From Hahella sp. HN01 (GTDB lineage: Bacteria; Pseudomonadota; Gammaproteobacteria; Pseudomonadales; Oleiphilaceae), in NCBI RefSeq assembly GCF_018986435.1, contig NZ_JAHMIN010000001.1, positions 123,304 through 187,303 on the forward strand: a stretch of 64,000 nt of DNA, written 5' to 3'. Position numbers and translations under genes: made by a program. Shown here piece by piece: positions 17,892 through 26,604 of the stretch (position 1 is the stretch's first letter; each line of letters starts with the position of its first letter). The notes beneath the pieces are model-generated. The model searched no databases. It was given only the letters and a program-made list of their open reading frames with translations, and had not been told where the DNA came from.

Positions 17892-18186
17892 GGTTGATAC
17901 TCCCCGCGTTGATGTTCAGATAGGTGACGACAGCGCGTCACAGCGTCTCTGCGGCGCATATTCGTCATGTCGCAACAGAGTTCCTAATGACAGTATAGAA
18001 GCTCACAGTGACGGACATTAATGACAATCCTTATGCGCAGCGTCGGCAAGTCAGCGCCGCAATCCGTCTCTCCCTGTTTCGCCATGAGGGGATTGCACGA
18101 TATATGCCAACGCCGGGATCTCGCGGCCTGTTTCAGCAGGATAAACCGTCAATTGGCGGGAAAACTGCGCGCCTGCCCTGACCTGG
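17892..18186. other. Gap between motD and parC
   Basis: No convincing gene. On the minus strand TATACT near 17992-17997 could be a -10 box for parC, but no good -35 box is at the right spacing. parC may therefore have a promoter of its own. Confidence 0.3.
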
Positions 18187-18969
18187 TCAGCGCCGCATGG
18201 TGAGACGCACTTTGGCGTCCTTGGCCACCAACAAAACCACTCGACGGTTTCTTTGCCGCCCCTCGGTGGTATCGTTACGGGCGACCGGCTGATATTCGCC
18301 GTATCCCACCGCCGCCAGACGTCTTGGGTCAACGCCGCCGATAATCAGCAAGCGCGCCACCGCCGCAGAACGCGCCGAGGAAAGCTCCCAGTTGGAAGGA
18401 TAAATCGAACTGCGAATAGGCACGTTGTCAGTGAAGCCCTCCACCAGAATGGCGTTGGGGTAGTCTTTGAGGATGCCGGCGATGCCGTCGATCAGATTGA
18501 ACGCAGCGTCCACCGGCACGGCGTCGCCACTGTTGAACAGCAGATTATTGCGCAGGGACAGCTCGATCCAGTTGTCATTCTCGTTGATGGACACCATGCC
18601 TTGTCCAATCAACCCTTTTAGCCGGTAGTTAAACCGATTGGCGATTTCCCGCAAGCGCTCCCCTTCCTGCTCTTCCGTGGTTTCGCCGGGCTGGCTTTCC
18701 GGACTGTCGAAAGGCTGTATCGCAGGCGATTCACTTTGCGGAGGCGCTGCGGTCTGTTGTCCAACCTGAATAGGATTAAGGCTGCGCTGAGTGGCGTTGA
18801 ACACCCCTTCCAGGGTTTCAGACAGGACTTTGTATTTGCCCTCGTTGACGGAGGAAACCGAATACATCACCACGAAAAACGCGAACAGTAGGGTAATGAA
18901 GTCCGCATAGGACACCAGCCAGCGTTCGTGGTTATGGGATTCTTCCCGGTTGCGGCGGCGCTTTCTCAT
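18187..18969 (-). CDS. motD: Flagellar stator protein MotD (MotB family)
   Basis: 260 residues: a basic start, one membrane helix with the ion-binding Asp (SYADFITLLFAFFVVMYSVS), a linker, and an OmpA-like peptidoglycan-binding domain (FTDNVPIRSSIYPSNWELSS, RRLAAVGYGEYQPV). Pairs with MotC to form the second stator (MotCD) of pseudomonads. ATG 18969 has GGAG 9 bases before; a TTG at 19008 would give 13 more residues. The coupling ion (H+ or Na+) cannot be decided from sequence by eye. Confidence 0.92.
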   Translation of the reverse strand: MRKRRRNREESHNHERWLVSYADFITLLFAFFVVMYSVSSVNEGKYKVLSETLEGVFNATQRSLNPIQVGQQTAAPPQSESPAIQPFDSPESQPGETTEEQEGERLREIANRFNYRLKGLIGQGMVSINENDNWIELSLRNNLLFNSGDAVPVDAAFNLIDGIAGILKDYPNAILVEGFTDNVPIRSSIYPSNWELSSARSAAVARLLIIGGVDPRRLAAVGYGEYQPVARNDTTEGRQRNRRVVLLVAKDAKVRLTMRR

Positions 18970-19014
18970 GACTGGCGACTCCCGCTTATCGACATGAAGG
19001 GTTAACAACTGGCG

Positions 19015-19755
19015 TCATGACAGAAACCCTTTCAACTTCAATTCTATTGCTTTGGGATTCTCTCCCTCGGAGATGGCGACGATGCCTTCGATCATCATTT
19101 CCCGCAGCAGCGATTGCTCGTGCACAATGCCTTTCAATTTATTGGCGATGGGAAAGTAGAACAGGTTAGCCAACGCAACCCCGTAGATAGTGGCGACAAA
19201 CGCCGTGGCGATGCCAGGCCCCAACATGGAGGGGTCCTCCAAATGGCTCATGACCTGAATCAACCCAAGCACGGCGCCGAGAATCCCCAATGTAGGCGCG
19301 TAGCCGCCCATGGCTTCATAGACTTTGCTGGCGTCCAGATCACGCTGCTCGCGGCTGTTAAGCTCCAGTTCCATGATGCTGCGGATGGATTCCGGCTCGG
19401 CGCCGTCCACCAGTAGTTGCAGCCCCTTGCGGGAAAACGGATCGCGCTCTTTTTCCGCTACGGACTCCAATCCCAACAGCCCTTCCTTGCGCGCCACCAT
19501 GCTCCAGGAGATGACCTTCTGGATGTCGTCTTCAAAGCTAAGATAGGGAGGGAGAAAGACCCAGAGAAACTGTTTAAAGGAACGCTTCAATACCTTGCCG
19601 GAGTGTTGCAGCACAATGGCGCCGAATGTGCCGCCAATGACGATCAGCGCCGCCGGCAGATTCAGTAAGGAGGAAACATCGCCGCCTTCGATCAGGTTGC
19701 CGCCGATAATCGCCACCAGGGCGATCAGGACGCCCACGATGCTGAGTAAGTCCAT
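19015..19755 (-). CDS. motC: Flagellar stator protein MotC (MotA family)
   Basis: 246 residues with four membrane helices, including the first at IVGVLIALVAIIGGNLIEGG and the pair around TLGILGAVLGLIQVMSHL and GIATAFVATIYGVALANLFY that line the ion channel with MotD. The start ATG overlaps the cheB stop by one base (TAATG), so translation is probably coupled. motD follows. Confidence 0.93.
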   Translation of the reverse strand: MDLLSIVGVLIALVAIIGGNLIEGGDVSSLLNLPAALIVIGGTFGAIVLQHSGKVLKRSFKQFLWVFLPPYLSFEDDIQKVISWSMVARKEGLLGLESVAEKERDPFSRKGLQLLVDGAEPESIRSIMELELNSREQRDLDASKVYEAMGGYAPTLGILGAVLGLIQVMSHLEDPSMLGPGIATAFVATIYGVALANLFYFPIANKLKGIVHEQSLLREMMIEGIVAISEGENPKAIELKLKGFLS

Positions 19756-20927
19756 TATCCGACACCGTCAATCAACCGCGGCGCAAATTCATCCAGAGCT
19801 AAGACTTCATCCGACAGACCGGCGGTGGCCACCGCCATCGGCATACCGTAAATCACACTGGTCGCTTCATCCTGAGACCAGACCACGGAACCGCTTTCTT
19901 TCAGCATGCGGCAGCCTTCACGGCCGTCCGCACCCATGCCGGTCAAGATGACGCCCAGTACTTTGCCGGGAAACATCTTGGCGCAGGAGCCAAAAGTGAC
20001 GTCCACGCAGGGCTTGTAGTGCAAGCGCTCGTCGCCGTCGAGAATTTTGACCCGCGCCTGGGCGCCGACGCGCTCGATCAAAGTCTGTTTGCCGCCAGGG
20101 GCGATGTAGGCCCATCCGGGCTTGAGGATCTCGCCGTTCTCCGCCTGTTTGACGGACAGTTGTGACAGACGATTCAGACGTTCAGCAAACGCCGGCGTAA
20201 AAGAGGCCGGCATATGCTGCACCAGCACCAGCGGCGCTGGAAACGCGCCCGGTAAGCGGGTGAGAATTTTTTGCAGCGCCACCGGACCGCCGGTGGAAGT
20301 GCCGATCAGCACCACTTTATAGTCCTGACGCGGCGTGCGTCGGGTTTTCGCCACCTTCACTTCCGGTTTTGGCTCTACCTTCGGTTCCGGTTTGGCTGGC
20401 GGAGCCTTGGCGCGTGGTTCAGCGGCGCGCGGCGTCGGCGCGGCGGGCTTGGGCGGCTCGCGTACGGGCGTCGGCGGCGCGGGTTTGGCCGGTTCCGGCG
20501 CTGAAGCGGAGGCCCCGGACATACGATATTTGGCTCGCGAAACTTCTTTAATACGGTCGTGCAGCAGGCGTTTGATCTTGGCGGCGTCGCCGGACATCGC
20601 CTCGAAGCTCTTCGGTAGAAAATCCACCGCACCAGCTTCCAGGGCGTCAAAGGTCACTCGGGCGCCTTCGTAAGTAAGAGAGGAAAACATCAAGACAGGC
20701 GTGGGCTGAGTCCGCATGATTTCCTTGACCGCGGTAATGCCGTCCATGACCGGCATCTCGTAGTCCATGGTGATGACGTCGGGTTTCAGTTTAAGCGCCA
20801 TCTCCACGCCTTCGCGGCCGTTACTGGCCGTGCCGACGACATCGACATCGCTTATGGAGTTCAGGATCTCGCAAAGGCGACGTCTGAAAAATCCCGAATC
20901 ATCTACTACCAGGACCTTTAAGGCCAT
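19755..20927 (-). CDS. cheB: Chemotaxis protein-glutamate methylesterase CheB
   Basis: Removes methyl groups from receptors to reset sensitivity. 390 residues: receiver (1-120, VLVVDDSGFFRR, VITMDYEMPVMDG), a Pro/Ala-rich linker (about 140-200), and the CheB catalytic domain with Ser in GTSTGGP, His in VLVQHMP and Asp in LTGMGADGR. No cheR is in the window. It lies 55 bases after cheA. Confidence 0.96.
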   Translation of the reverse strand: MALKVLVVDDSGFFRRRLCEILNSISDVDVVGTASNGREGVEMALKLKPDVITMDYEMPVMDGITAVKEIMRTQPTPVLMFSSLTYEGARVTFDALEAGAVDFLPKSFEAMSGDAAKIKRLLHDRIKEVSRAKYRMSGASASAPEPAKPAPPTPVREPPKPAAPTPRAAEPRAKAPPAKPEPKVEPKPEVKVAKTRRTPRQDYKVVLIGTSTGGPVALQKILTRLPGAFPAPLVLVQHMPASFTPAFAERLNRLSQLSVKQAENGEILKPGWAYIAPGGKQTLIERVGAQARVKILDGDERLHYKPCVDVTFGSCAKMFPGKVLGVILTGMGADGREGCRMLKESGSVVWSQDEATSVIYGMPMAVATAGLSDEVLALDEFAPRLIDGVG

Positions 20928-20982
20928 TCATCGGTCTCCCGTTTTTGGAAATCACTCCGCCGCTGCGCCTTATGACAGGCGC

Positions 20983-23463
20983 TCAGCCTGCGGAAGCCGC
21001 GGGCTCCGTTTCATCAGAGTCCGTCACCAACTGACTCTTCCTGAACGTCGGCCGACCGTATACTTTGCTGGACTTGGCGTAGCGTCCAAGCATGCTGGGA
21101 ATGTCCAGTATCAGCGCAATGCGCCCGTCTCCAGTGATAGTGGCGCCGGCCATTCCCGGCGTGCCGTGCAGCATTTTGCCCAAGGGTTTGATGACCACTT
21201 CTTCCTGGCCGACCAGTTGATCGACCACAAAGCCCACCCGCTTGGTGCCGACAGAGACAATCACCACATGACCGTTCTCTTCAGTAGGTTCGAATTGCGC
21301 GCCCTTCACCAGCCAGCGTTTGATGTGGAAGAGCGGGAACACATTCTCGCGCACCACAATACATTCCTGTCCATCAACGATATTGGTCTGGGTCAGGTCA
21401 AGGTGGAATATTTCCACCACGCTCACCAATGGGAATGCGAACGCCTGATCTCCCAGCATCACCATCAAGGTCGGCATGATGGCGAGGGTCAACGGCACTT
21501 TGATTACAATGCGCGAGCCGCGCCCCAACTCTGATTCAATATGGATGGTGCCATTCAACTGGGTGATCTTGGTTTTGACCACGTCCATCCCGACGCCACG
21601 TCCGGACACATCGGATATTTCCGTCTTGGTGGAGAAGCCCGGCGCGAATATCAGGTTATACGCCTCGTTGTCGGTGAGACGCTCCGCGGCGTCCACGTCG
21701 TAGATGCCTTTTTCCACTGCTTTCTGACGCAACACCACCGGGTCCATACCCGCGCCGTCGTCTTCGATGGACAGCAGAATATGATCGCCTTCCTGCTCCG
21801 CCGCCAGCACCACGCGCCCTACCCGCGGTTTGCCTTTTTGCTCGCGCGCTTCGGGAGATTCGATACCGTGGTCCACTGCGTTACGCACCAAGTGGACCAG
21901 TGGGTCGGACAGAGCTTCGACCAGGTTCTTATCCAGGTCGGTGTCTTCCCCACGCAACACCAGATTGACTTCTTTGCGCAGGTTGCGCGCCAGATCCCTC
22001 ACCACGCGGGGGAAACGGCCAAATACTTTCTTGATGGGCTGCATCCGCGTCTGCATGACGGCGGACTGCAAATCGCTGGTGACCACGTCCAGATTGGACA
22101 CGGCTTTGCTCATGTTCTCGTCGGCGAACTCTTCGCCTAAACGCTTAAGACGGTTACGCACCAGCACCAGTTCGCCGACCATGTTCATGATGTCGTCGAG
22201 GCGCTTGGTGTCCACCCGCACCGTGGTTTCCGTCGCGATGCTGGCCTGGGCGTCTTTTCCAGCGGCGGCGCTCGCCGCAGGCTGACGCCGTTCTTCGTCC
22301 GGCTCGGCGCGGGCTGGAGCTGGCGCGGGCTTGACGACTTTCGGCGGTTCTTTCTTGACCGGCTCCTTCTTGGCGGGCTCTTTTTTCACAGCCGCCTTTT
22401 CCGCCGGTTTCGCCGCGGCGGGCTTGGCGCCGCCGGTAGGACTCGGTCCCTTGCCGGAGCCGTGTAACTCGTCCAGCAGTTTTTCGAATTCGTCGTCGGT
22501 AATCAGTTCGGAGTCGCCAGCGGCGGCTTCTTCTTTTTTCTCTACTTTCTTTGCAGGCTTTTCAGGCTCGGCTTTCGCCGCAGGTTTGCCTTTCTTCTCT
22601 GCGGCGGGGGCTTTCTTCTGCTCAGTCCCGTCAGAGACGGCGCCGTCAAACTTGCCTTTGCCGTGCAGTTCATCCAGCAAGGCTTCAAATTCATCGTCGG
22701 TGATTTCATCGCCGTCGCCGGCGGACACGGCTTCAGCCGCTTCTTCCTGGGGAACCGGAGCGGGTTCGGGAGCAGCCTTGGCGGGTTTGCCCTCCTGGGG
22801 TCCTCCAAACTTGCCGGGACCATGCAGTTGATCCAGCAGTTTCTCGAACTCGTCCTCGGTGATTTCATCGCCTTCGCCTTTCGACTCCGACGCCTCCGCT
22901 TTCTCGCCGCCGTCTTCATCGTCCAGGGCGTTGAGCAGATTCTCGAATTCGTCGTCGGTGATATCGCCTTCCGCCGACGCCACAGGCTCTTCAACGTCTT
23001 CAGCCGCGTCTTCTTCGTGCTCTTCCACGGCTTCTTCGGCGGGCTCGTCAGCCTCTTCCGCCACAGCAGCGGACTCGCCGCTGGCCAGTCGCTCCAGGGC
23101 GGCCATGAGTTCGGGCGCGGCAGGGGTCAGTTCTTCCCGCATTTTCACCTGGGAAAACATTTCGTTGACGGCGTCCAGCGTCTGCAGCACGACATCCATC
23201 AATTCGGAGTCGACGCCAAGCTGGCCGTTTCGCAACAGGTCAAAGACGTTTTCCGCCACGTGGCAGCATTCCACCAGGGCGTCCAACTGAAGGAAACCGG
23301 CGCCGCCTTTGACGGTGTGGAACCCACGGAAAATGGCGTTCAGCAGATCGCGGTCGTCCGGGTTCTGCTCCAGTTCCACCAACTGCTCTGAGAGCTGTTC
23401 AAGAATTTCTCCCGCTTCGACTAGAAAGTCCTGCAGGATTTCTTCGTCCGCTTCAAACCCCAT
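20983..23463 (-). CDS. cheA: Chemotaxis histidine kinase CheA with a repeat-bearing linker
   Basis: 826 residues: Hpt domain with His49 (HTVKGGAGF), a very long Ala/Pro/Lys/Glu linker (about 130-410), dimerisation helices (about 412-480), HATPase (HLVRNAVDHGIE, DDGAGM, SGRGVGMDVVKT) and a CheW-like regulatory domain. No recognisable P2 (CheY-docking) domain lies in the linker. Instead four copies of a D-E-F-E-x-L-L-D-x-L-H-G type motif occur at 167-180, 199-215, 252-268 and 319-335. These may be the ParP-binding LID elements or CheY docking peptides. 11 bases after cheZ. Confidence 0.95.
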   Translation of the reverse strand: MGFEADEEILQDFLVEAGEILEQLSEQLVELEQNPDDRDLLNAIFRGFHTVKGGAGFLQLDALVECCHVAENVFDLLRNGQLGVDSELMDVVLQTLDAVNEMFSQVKMREELTPAAPELMAALERLASGESAAVAEEADEPAEEAVEEHEEDAAEDVEEPVASAEGDITDDEFENLLNALDDEDGGEKAEASESKGEGDEITEDEFEKLLDQLHGPGKFGGPQEGKPAKAAPEPAPVPQEEAAEAVSAGDGDEITDDEFEALLDELHGKGKFDGAVSDGTEQKKAPAAEKKGKPAAKAEPEKPAKKVEKKEEAAAGDSELITDDEFEKLLDELHGSGKGPSPTGGAKPAAAKPAEKAAVKKEPAKKEPVKKEPPKVVKPAPAPARAEPDEERRQPAASAAAGKDAQASIATETTVRVDTKRLDDIMNMVGELVLVRNRLKRLGEEFADENMSKAVSNLDVVTSDLQSAVMQTRMQPIKKVFGRFPRVVRDLARNLRKEVNLVLRGEDTDLDKNLVEALSDPLVHLVRNAVDHGIESPEAREQKGKPRVGRVVLAAEQEGDHILLSIEDDGAGMDPVVLRQKAVEKGIYDVDAAERLTDNEAYNLIFAPGFSTKTEISDVSGRGVGMDVVKTKITQLNGTIHIESELGRGSRIVIKVPLTLAIMPTLMVMLGDQAFAFPLVSVVEIFHLDLTQTNIVDGQECIVVRENVFPLFHIKRWLVKGAQFEPTEENGHVVIVSVGTKRVGFVVDQLVGQEEVVIKPLGKMLHGTPGMAGATITGDGRIALILDIPSMLGRYAKSSKVYGRPTFRKSQLVTDSDETEPAASAG

Positions 23464-23474
23464 TCATGTGCTCC

Positions 23475-24266
23475 TCAGAAACCAAGGCTGGAAAGAAGGT
23501 CGTCCACGTCGTCCTGGCTGGCGACGACATCTGAGCGTCCTTCGGTCTGGATCTGCGGGCCGTGCCCTTTTGTAATAGATTCTTCTTCGGCTTTCATCTC
23601 ATGCTGAATGCCTGTTATGCGGTCAACCTTGCCCGCCATGGCGACCAGTTTGACCAGATTCACTTCTACTTCCTTGACCAGACCGGTAACCTTGTTGATG
23701 ACCTGTCCCGTGAGATCCTGAAAGTCCTGAGCCAATAATATTTCCGACAGATTGGTGTACACCTTGTCGCTGTTAGCGGCCAGATCCACCAAAAACTTAT
23801 CAATGCGCTTATACAGCTCACGGAACTCAGAGGGGTCCATTTCCCGACGGCGCAGTCGTCCCCAGGCTTCCTTCAGCTCATGGGCCTCCTGCTTCATCTC
23901 TATCGCCACAGGCATGCTCGCTTCCACCATATCCATGGTCTTGTTGGCGGCTTTGTTGGTCATATCGACCACATAGGAAAGGCGATCAGAGGCGTCAGCG
24001 ATTTTCGACAGCTCCTCCTCCTGATTCATCCTCACATTGCCCATGTCGATATTGAAATTGCGTATGGCTTCGTGCAACGAACGGGTCAACTTGCCCACTT
24101 CGTGGTACAGCGTACGGTCCCGAGTGTCATTAAGGTCGGAAATTACCCGCAACGCTTCGCCAAAGTCCCCCTTACTAACGTGCTCCATCAAGCTCGCCGC
24201 CTGCTCGCTCAAGCGCGTCTCAATTTCCTCTTGGGAGGAGGATGGTGGCTGCTGTTCATTGGTCAT
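23475..24266 (-). CDS. cheZ: CheY-P phosphatase CheZ
   Basis: 263 residues, mostly helical. The long central helices contain the catalytic LLAQDFQDLTGQVINKV (Gln that removes phosphate from CheY), and the C-terminal peptide SQDDVDDLLSSLGF is the classic CheY-binding tail. 19 bases after cheY, 11 before cheA. Confidence 0.95.
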   Translation of the reverse strand: MTNEQQPPSSSQEEIETRLSEQAASLMEHVSKGDFGEALRVISDLNDTRDRTLYHEVGKLTRSLHEAIRNFNIDMGNVRMNQEEELSKIADASDRLSYVVDMTNKAANKTMDMVEASMPVAIEMKQEAHELKEAWGRLRRREMDPSEFRELYKRIDKFLVDLAANSDKVYTNLSEILLAQDFQDLTGQVINKVTGLVKEVEVNLVKLVAMAGKVDRITGIQHEMKAEEESITKGHGPQIQTEGRSDVVASQDDVDDLLSSLGF

Positions 24267-24285
24267 AGTAATTCCTGCGGTTTTA

Positions 24286-24672
24286 TTATGAGTCGATCCG
24301 CTCGAAGATTTTCTCTATCTTTTCCTTCAGCACGGCCGCAGTAAACGGCTTCACCACATACCCGTTAACACCCGCCTGCGCCGCTGCGACAATCTGATCC
24401 CGTTTGGCTTCCGCCGTCACCATGAGCACCGGCAGGTTTTTCAGACTATCATCAGCGCGAACAGCCTGGAGTAATTCGATTCCCGTCATTCCGGGCATAT
24501 TCCAGTCAGTGACCAGAAAATCAAACTTCCCGGTTTTTAACATCGGCAGCGCGGTGGACCCGTCATCCGCTTCATCGGTATTGGTGAAGCCCAAATCCCG
24601 AAGCAGGTTTTTAATAATCCGCCTCATTGTTGAAAAGTCATCTACAACGAGGATTTTCATGTTCTTGTCCAA
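24286..24672 (-). CDS. cheY: Chemotaxis response regulator CheY
   Basis: 128 residues, a single receiver domain: [14 protein letters not shown], phosphoacceptor Asp56 in [13 protein letters not shown], Thr in [10 protein letters not shown] and Lys in YVVKPFTA. When phosphorylated it binds FliM and changes motor rotation. I chose TTG at 24672 because GGAGG ends 5 bases before it; the GTG at 24684 overlaps that site, and the ATG five codons inside is too far from it. Confidence 0.94.
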   Translation of the reverse strand: MDKNMKILVVDDFSTMRRIIKNLLRDLGFTNTDEADDGSTALPMLKTGKFDFLVTDWNMPGMTGIELLQAVRADDSLKNLPVLMVTAEAKRDQIVAAAQAGVNGYVVKPFTAAVLKEKIEKIFERIDS

Positions 24673-24843
24673 TGTAACCTCCACAATGGCGACGCTGGAA
24701 ACCCTTTGATTTCATTACTCTACTGAGTAAGTCTAGCTGGTCGCGCCGTACTATCCAGTTTTTTGATACAAGTTGTTTTAGAAAACATGACCGCAGGATA
24801 CTGATTTCGAAAAAACATTAACCTGCGCAGGCAATGGCTTGAT

Positions 24844-25668
24844 TTAGCTGTTTTTCCAGTCTGAGAGACGGGATCGCAGTCGCAAGGTCGCCTGGGAATG
24901 AATCTGACTGACCCGGGACTCGCTGACTGAGAGCACCTGGCCGATTTCCTTGAGGTTGAGTTCTTCGTCATAGTAGAGAGACAGCACCAGCTTCTCCCGT
25001 TCCGGCAAACCGTCTATCGCGGCGCTCAATTTTTCCAGAAAGGCGTTTTGTTCGATGTCGCTGAGGGGATTGTCGGTGGTTAACGTTTCGTCGTCAGAGC
25101 CGCCCTCCCCGTGAACGCCCAGCTCTTCCAGGCTGAATAGCTTCCCCGAACTGGCGTCGCGCAGGCTGGCGTGGTATTGCTCCAGGGGTATGCCCAGCTC
25201 TGCCGCCACTTCCGCATCCGACGCGTCTCGGCCGGTGCGGGCTTCAATAGTGTGTATCGCGTCCGCGATATTGCGGGCGTTGCGGTGCACGGAGCGCGGC
25301 ACCCAATCGCCTTTACGAATTTCATCCACCATGGCGCCGCGAATGCGGATGCCTGCATAGGTTTCGAATTTGGCGCCTTTGCTGGCGTCATATTTCTGCG
25401 CGGCTTCCAGCAGTCCGATCATGCCCGCCTGAATCAAATCATCCACCTGCACGCTGGCGGGCAGACGGGCGATCAGGTGATGAGCGATGCGCTTGACCAG
25501 AGGCGCGTATTGCCTGACCAAAGTGTCGGCGCGCTCCGCCCGCGTCTCGCTATACATCATATAAGTGTTCGCCAATGACATGAATTTGCGCGCAAGGCCT
25601 GCAATAAACCGGATGATTTCAACAAAAACGTTCTCATGGGTGTTTGAGGATATGTCCGGCGCAGCCAT
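24844..25668 (-). CDS. fliA: Flagellar RNA polymerase sigma factor FliA (sigma28)
   Basis: Directs late flagellar and chemotaxis genes. It has region 2 (LVKRIAHHLIARLPASVQVD, DLIQAGMIGLLEA, GAKFETYAGIRIRGAMVDEI), region 3 and region 4 (LPEREKLVLSLYYDEELNLK, LSVSESRVSQIHSQA). Starting at 25668 gives 274 residues, about 30 longer than usual FliA; ATG 25581 (MSLANTYMMYSE) gives the normal 245 but has no clear ribosome site. AAGG precedes 25668 by 4 bases. The true start is therefore uncertain. Confidence 0.92.
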   Translation of the reverse strand: MAAPDISSNTHENVFVEIIRFIAGLARKFMSLANTYMMYSETRAERADTLVRQYAPLVKRIAHHLIARLPASVQVDDLIQAGMIGLLEAAQKYDASKGAKFETYAGIRIRGAMVDEIRKGDWVPRSVHRNARNIADAIHTIEARTGRDASDAEVAAELGIPLEQYHASLRDASSGKLFSLEELGVHGEGGSDDETLTTDNPLSDIEQNAFLEKLSAAIDGLPEREKLVLSLYYDEELNLKEIGQVLSVSESRVSQIHSQATLRLRSRLSDWKNS

Positions 25669-25735
25669 CACGCCTTATCGCAAGCGCCCGGGATATAGCC
25701 GCCGGGCGAGCCCTCGCATTCCGTCCGGCGCGTGT

Positions 25736-26548
25736 CTAACTGTGCACCAGACGCTCCACAAAGAATTCCAAATTGCCTCTCGGCGCCGTCGGCAACGGCC
25801 AGTTGTCCACTTTTTGCGCCAGCTGGCGGTACGCCAACGACGCTTTGGCGCGCGGATAGGCTTCGTACACAGGACGTTGCCGTTGCACCGATTTGCGTAC
25901 GGCTTCGTCGAATGGAATGCTTCCTACATATTGTAGCGCAACTTCCAAAAAGCGTTCGGTGACCTTGGATAATTTACCGAACAAATGCCGCCCTTCCTGC
26001 TCGGAACGAACCATGTTGGCGAGCACCCGAAAACGGTACATATCGTGGTTCTTGTTGAGCAGTTTGATGACGGCATAGGCGTCAGTAATGGAGGTGGGCT
26101 CGTCACACACCACCACCAGGGCTTCCTGGGCCGCGCGCACGAAGGAAAGCACTTGTTCGGAGATACCCGCCGCCGTGTCGATCACCAGCACGTCCAGGTC
26201 GTCGCTGATATCGCTGAAGGCGTTGATCAGTCCCGCATGTTCAAGAGGAGACAGATGAGTAAGATGCTGGGTGCCGGATGACGCCGGGACGATCTTTATC
26301 CCCCCCGGCCCTTCGATCATGACTTCCCGCAGGGTGCAATCCCCCGCCAGCACATCCCCGATATTGCGCGAGGCGGTGACGCCGAGCAACACATCAATAT
26401 TCGCCAGTCCGAGGTCCGCATCCAGCAGCACGACGCGACGTCCCAGATCCGCTAACGCGAGGGACAGATTTATGGAAACATTGCTCTTGCCGACACCCCC
26501 CTTTCCTCCGGTGACTGCAATAACTTGAACCGGATGTACTTTACTCAT
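25736..26548 (-). CDS. fleN: Flagellar number regulator FleN (FlhG)
   Basis: MinD-like ATPase, 270 residues: GGKGGVGKSNVSINLSLALA, LLDADLGLANIDVLLGV, DVLVIDTAAGIS. In Pseudomonas FleN binds FleQ and holds flagellar number to one; with FlhF it sets polar placement. It sits between flhF and fliA as in pseudomonads. Confidence 0.95.
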   Translation of the reverse strand: MSKVHPVQVIAVTGGKGGVGKSNVSINLSLALADLGRRVVLLDADLGLANIDVLLGVTASRNIGDVLAGDCTLREVMIEGPGGIKIVPASSGTQHLTHLSPLEHAGLINAFSDISDDLDVLVIDTAAGISEQVLSFVRAAQEALVVVCDEPTSITDAYAVIKLLNKNHDMYRFRVLANMVRSEQEGRHLFGKLSKVTERFLEVALQYVGSIPFDEAVRKSVQRQRPVYEAYPRAKASLAYRQLAQKVDNWPLPTAPRGNLEFFVERLVHS

Positions 26549-26604
26549 ACCGGTAGATATCTCCTGTTATTAGACGGCGCGGCGTTGACCCCGCACTCAA
26601 TAGT

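Noticed and set aside
18021..18203. 60-codon frame in the motD-parC gap
   Set aside because: Overlaps the motD 3' end, no ribosome site, no similarity to a known small protein.
22444..22968. Reading the CheA linker repeats as a CRISPR-like or DNA repeat element
   Set aside because: The repeats are conserved at protein level, unevenly spaced, and diverge in codons; they are protein motifs.
22663..23391. 242-codon plus-strand frame inside cheA
   Set aside because: Antisense to the CheA linker and Hpt coding region; its length comes from the repetitive Glu/Ala/Asp codons on the other strand.
24783..24812. Possible FliA (sigma28) promoter before cheY
   Set aside because: A TAAA box is present, but nothing close to GCCGATAA lies at the right distance.
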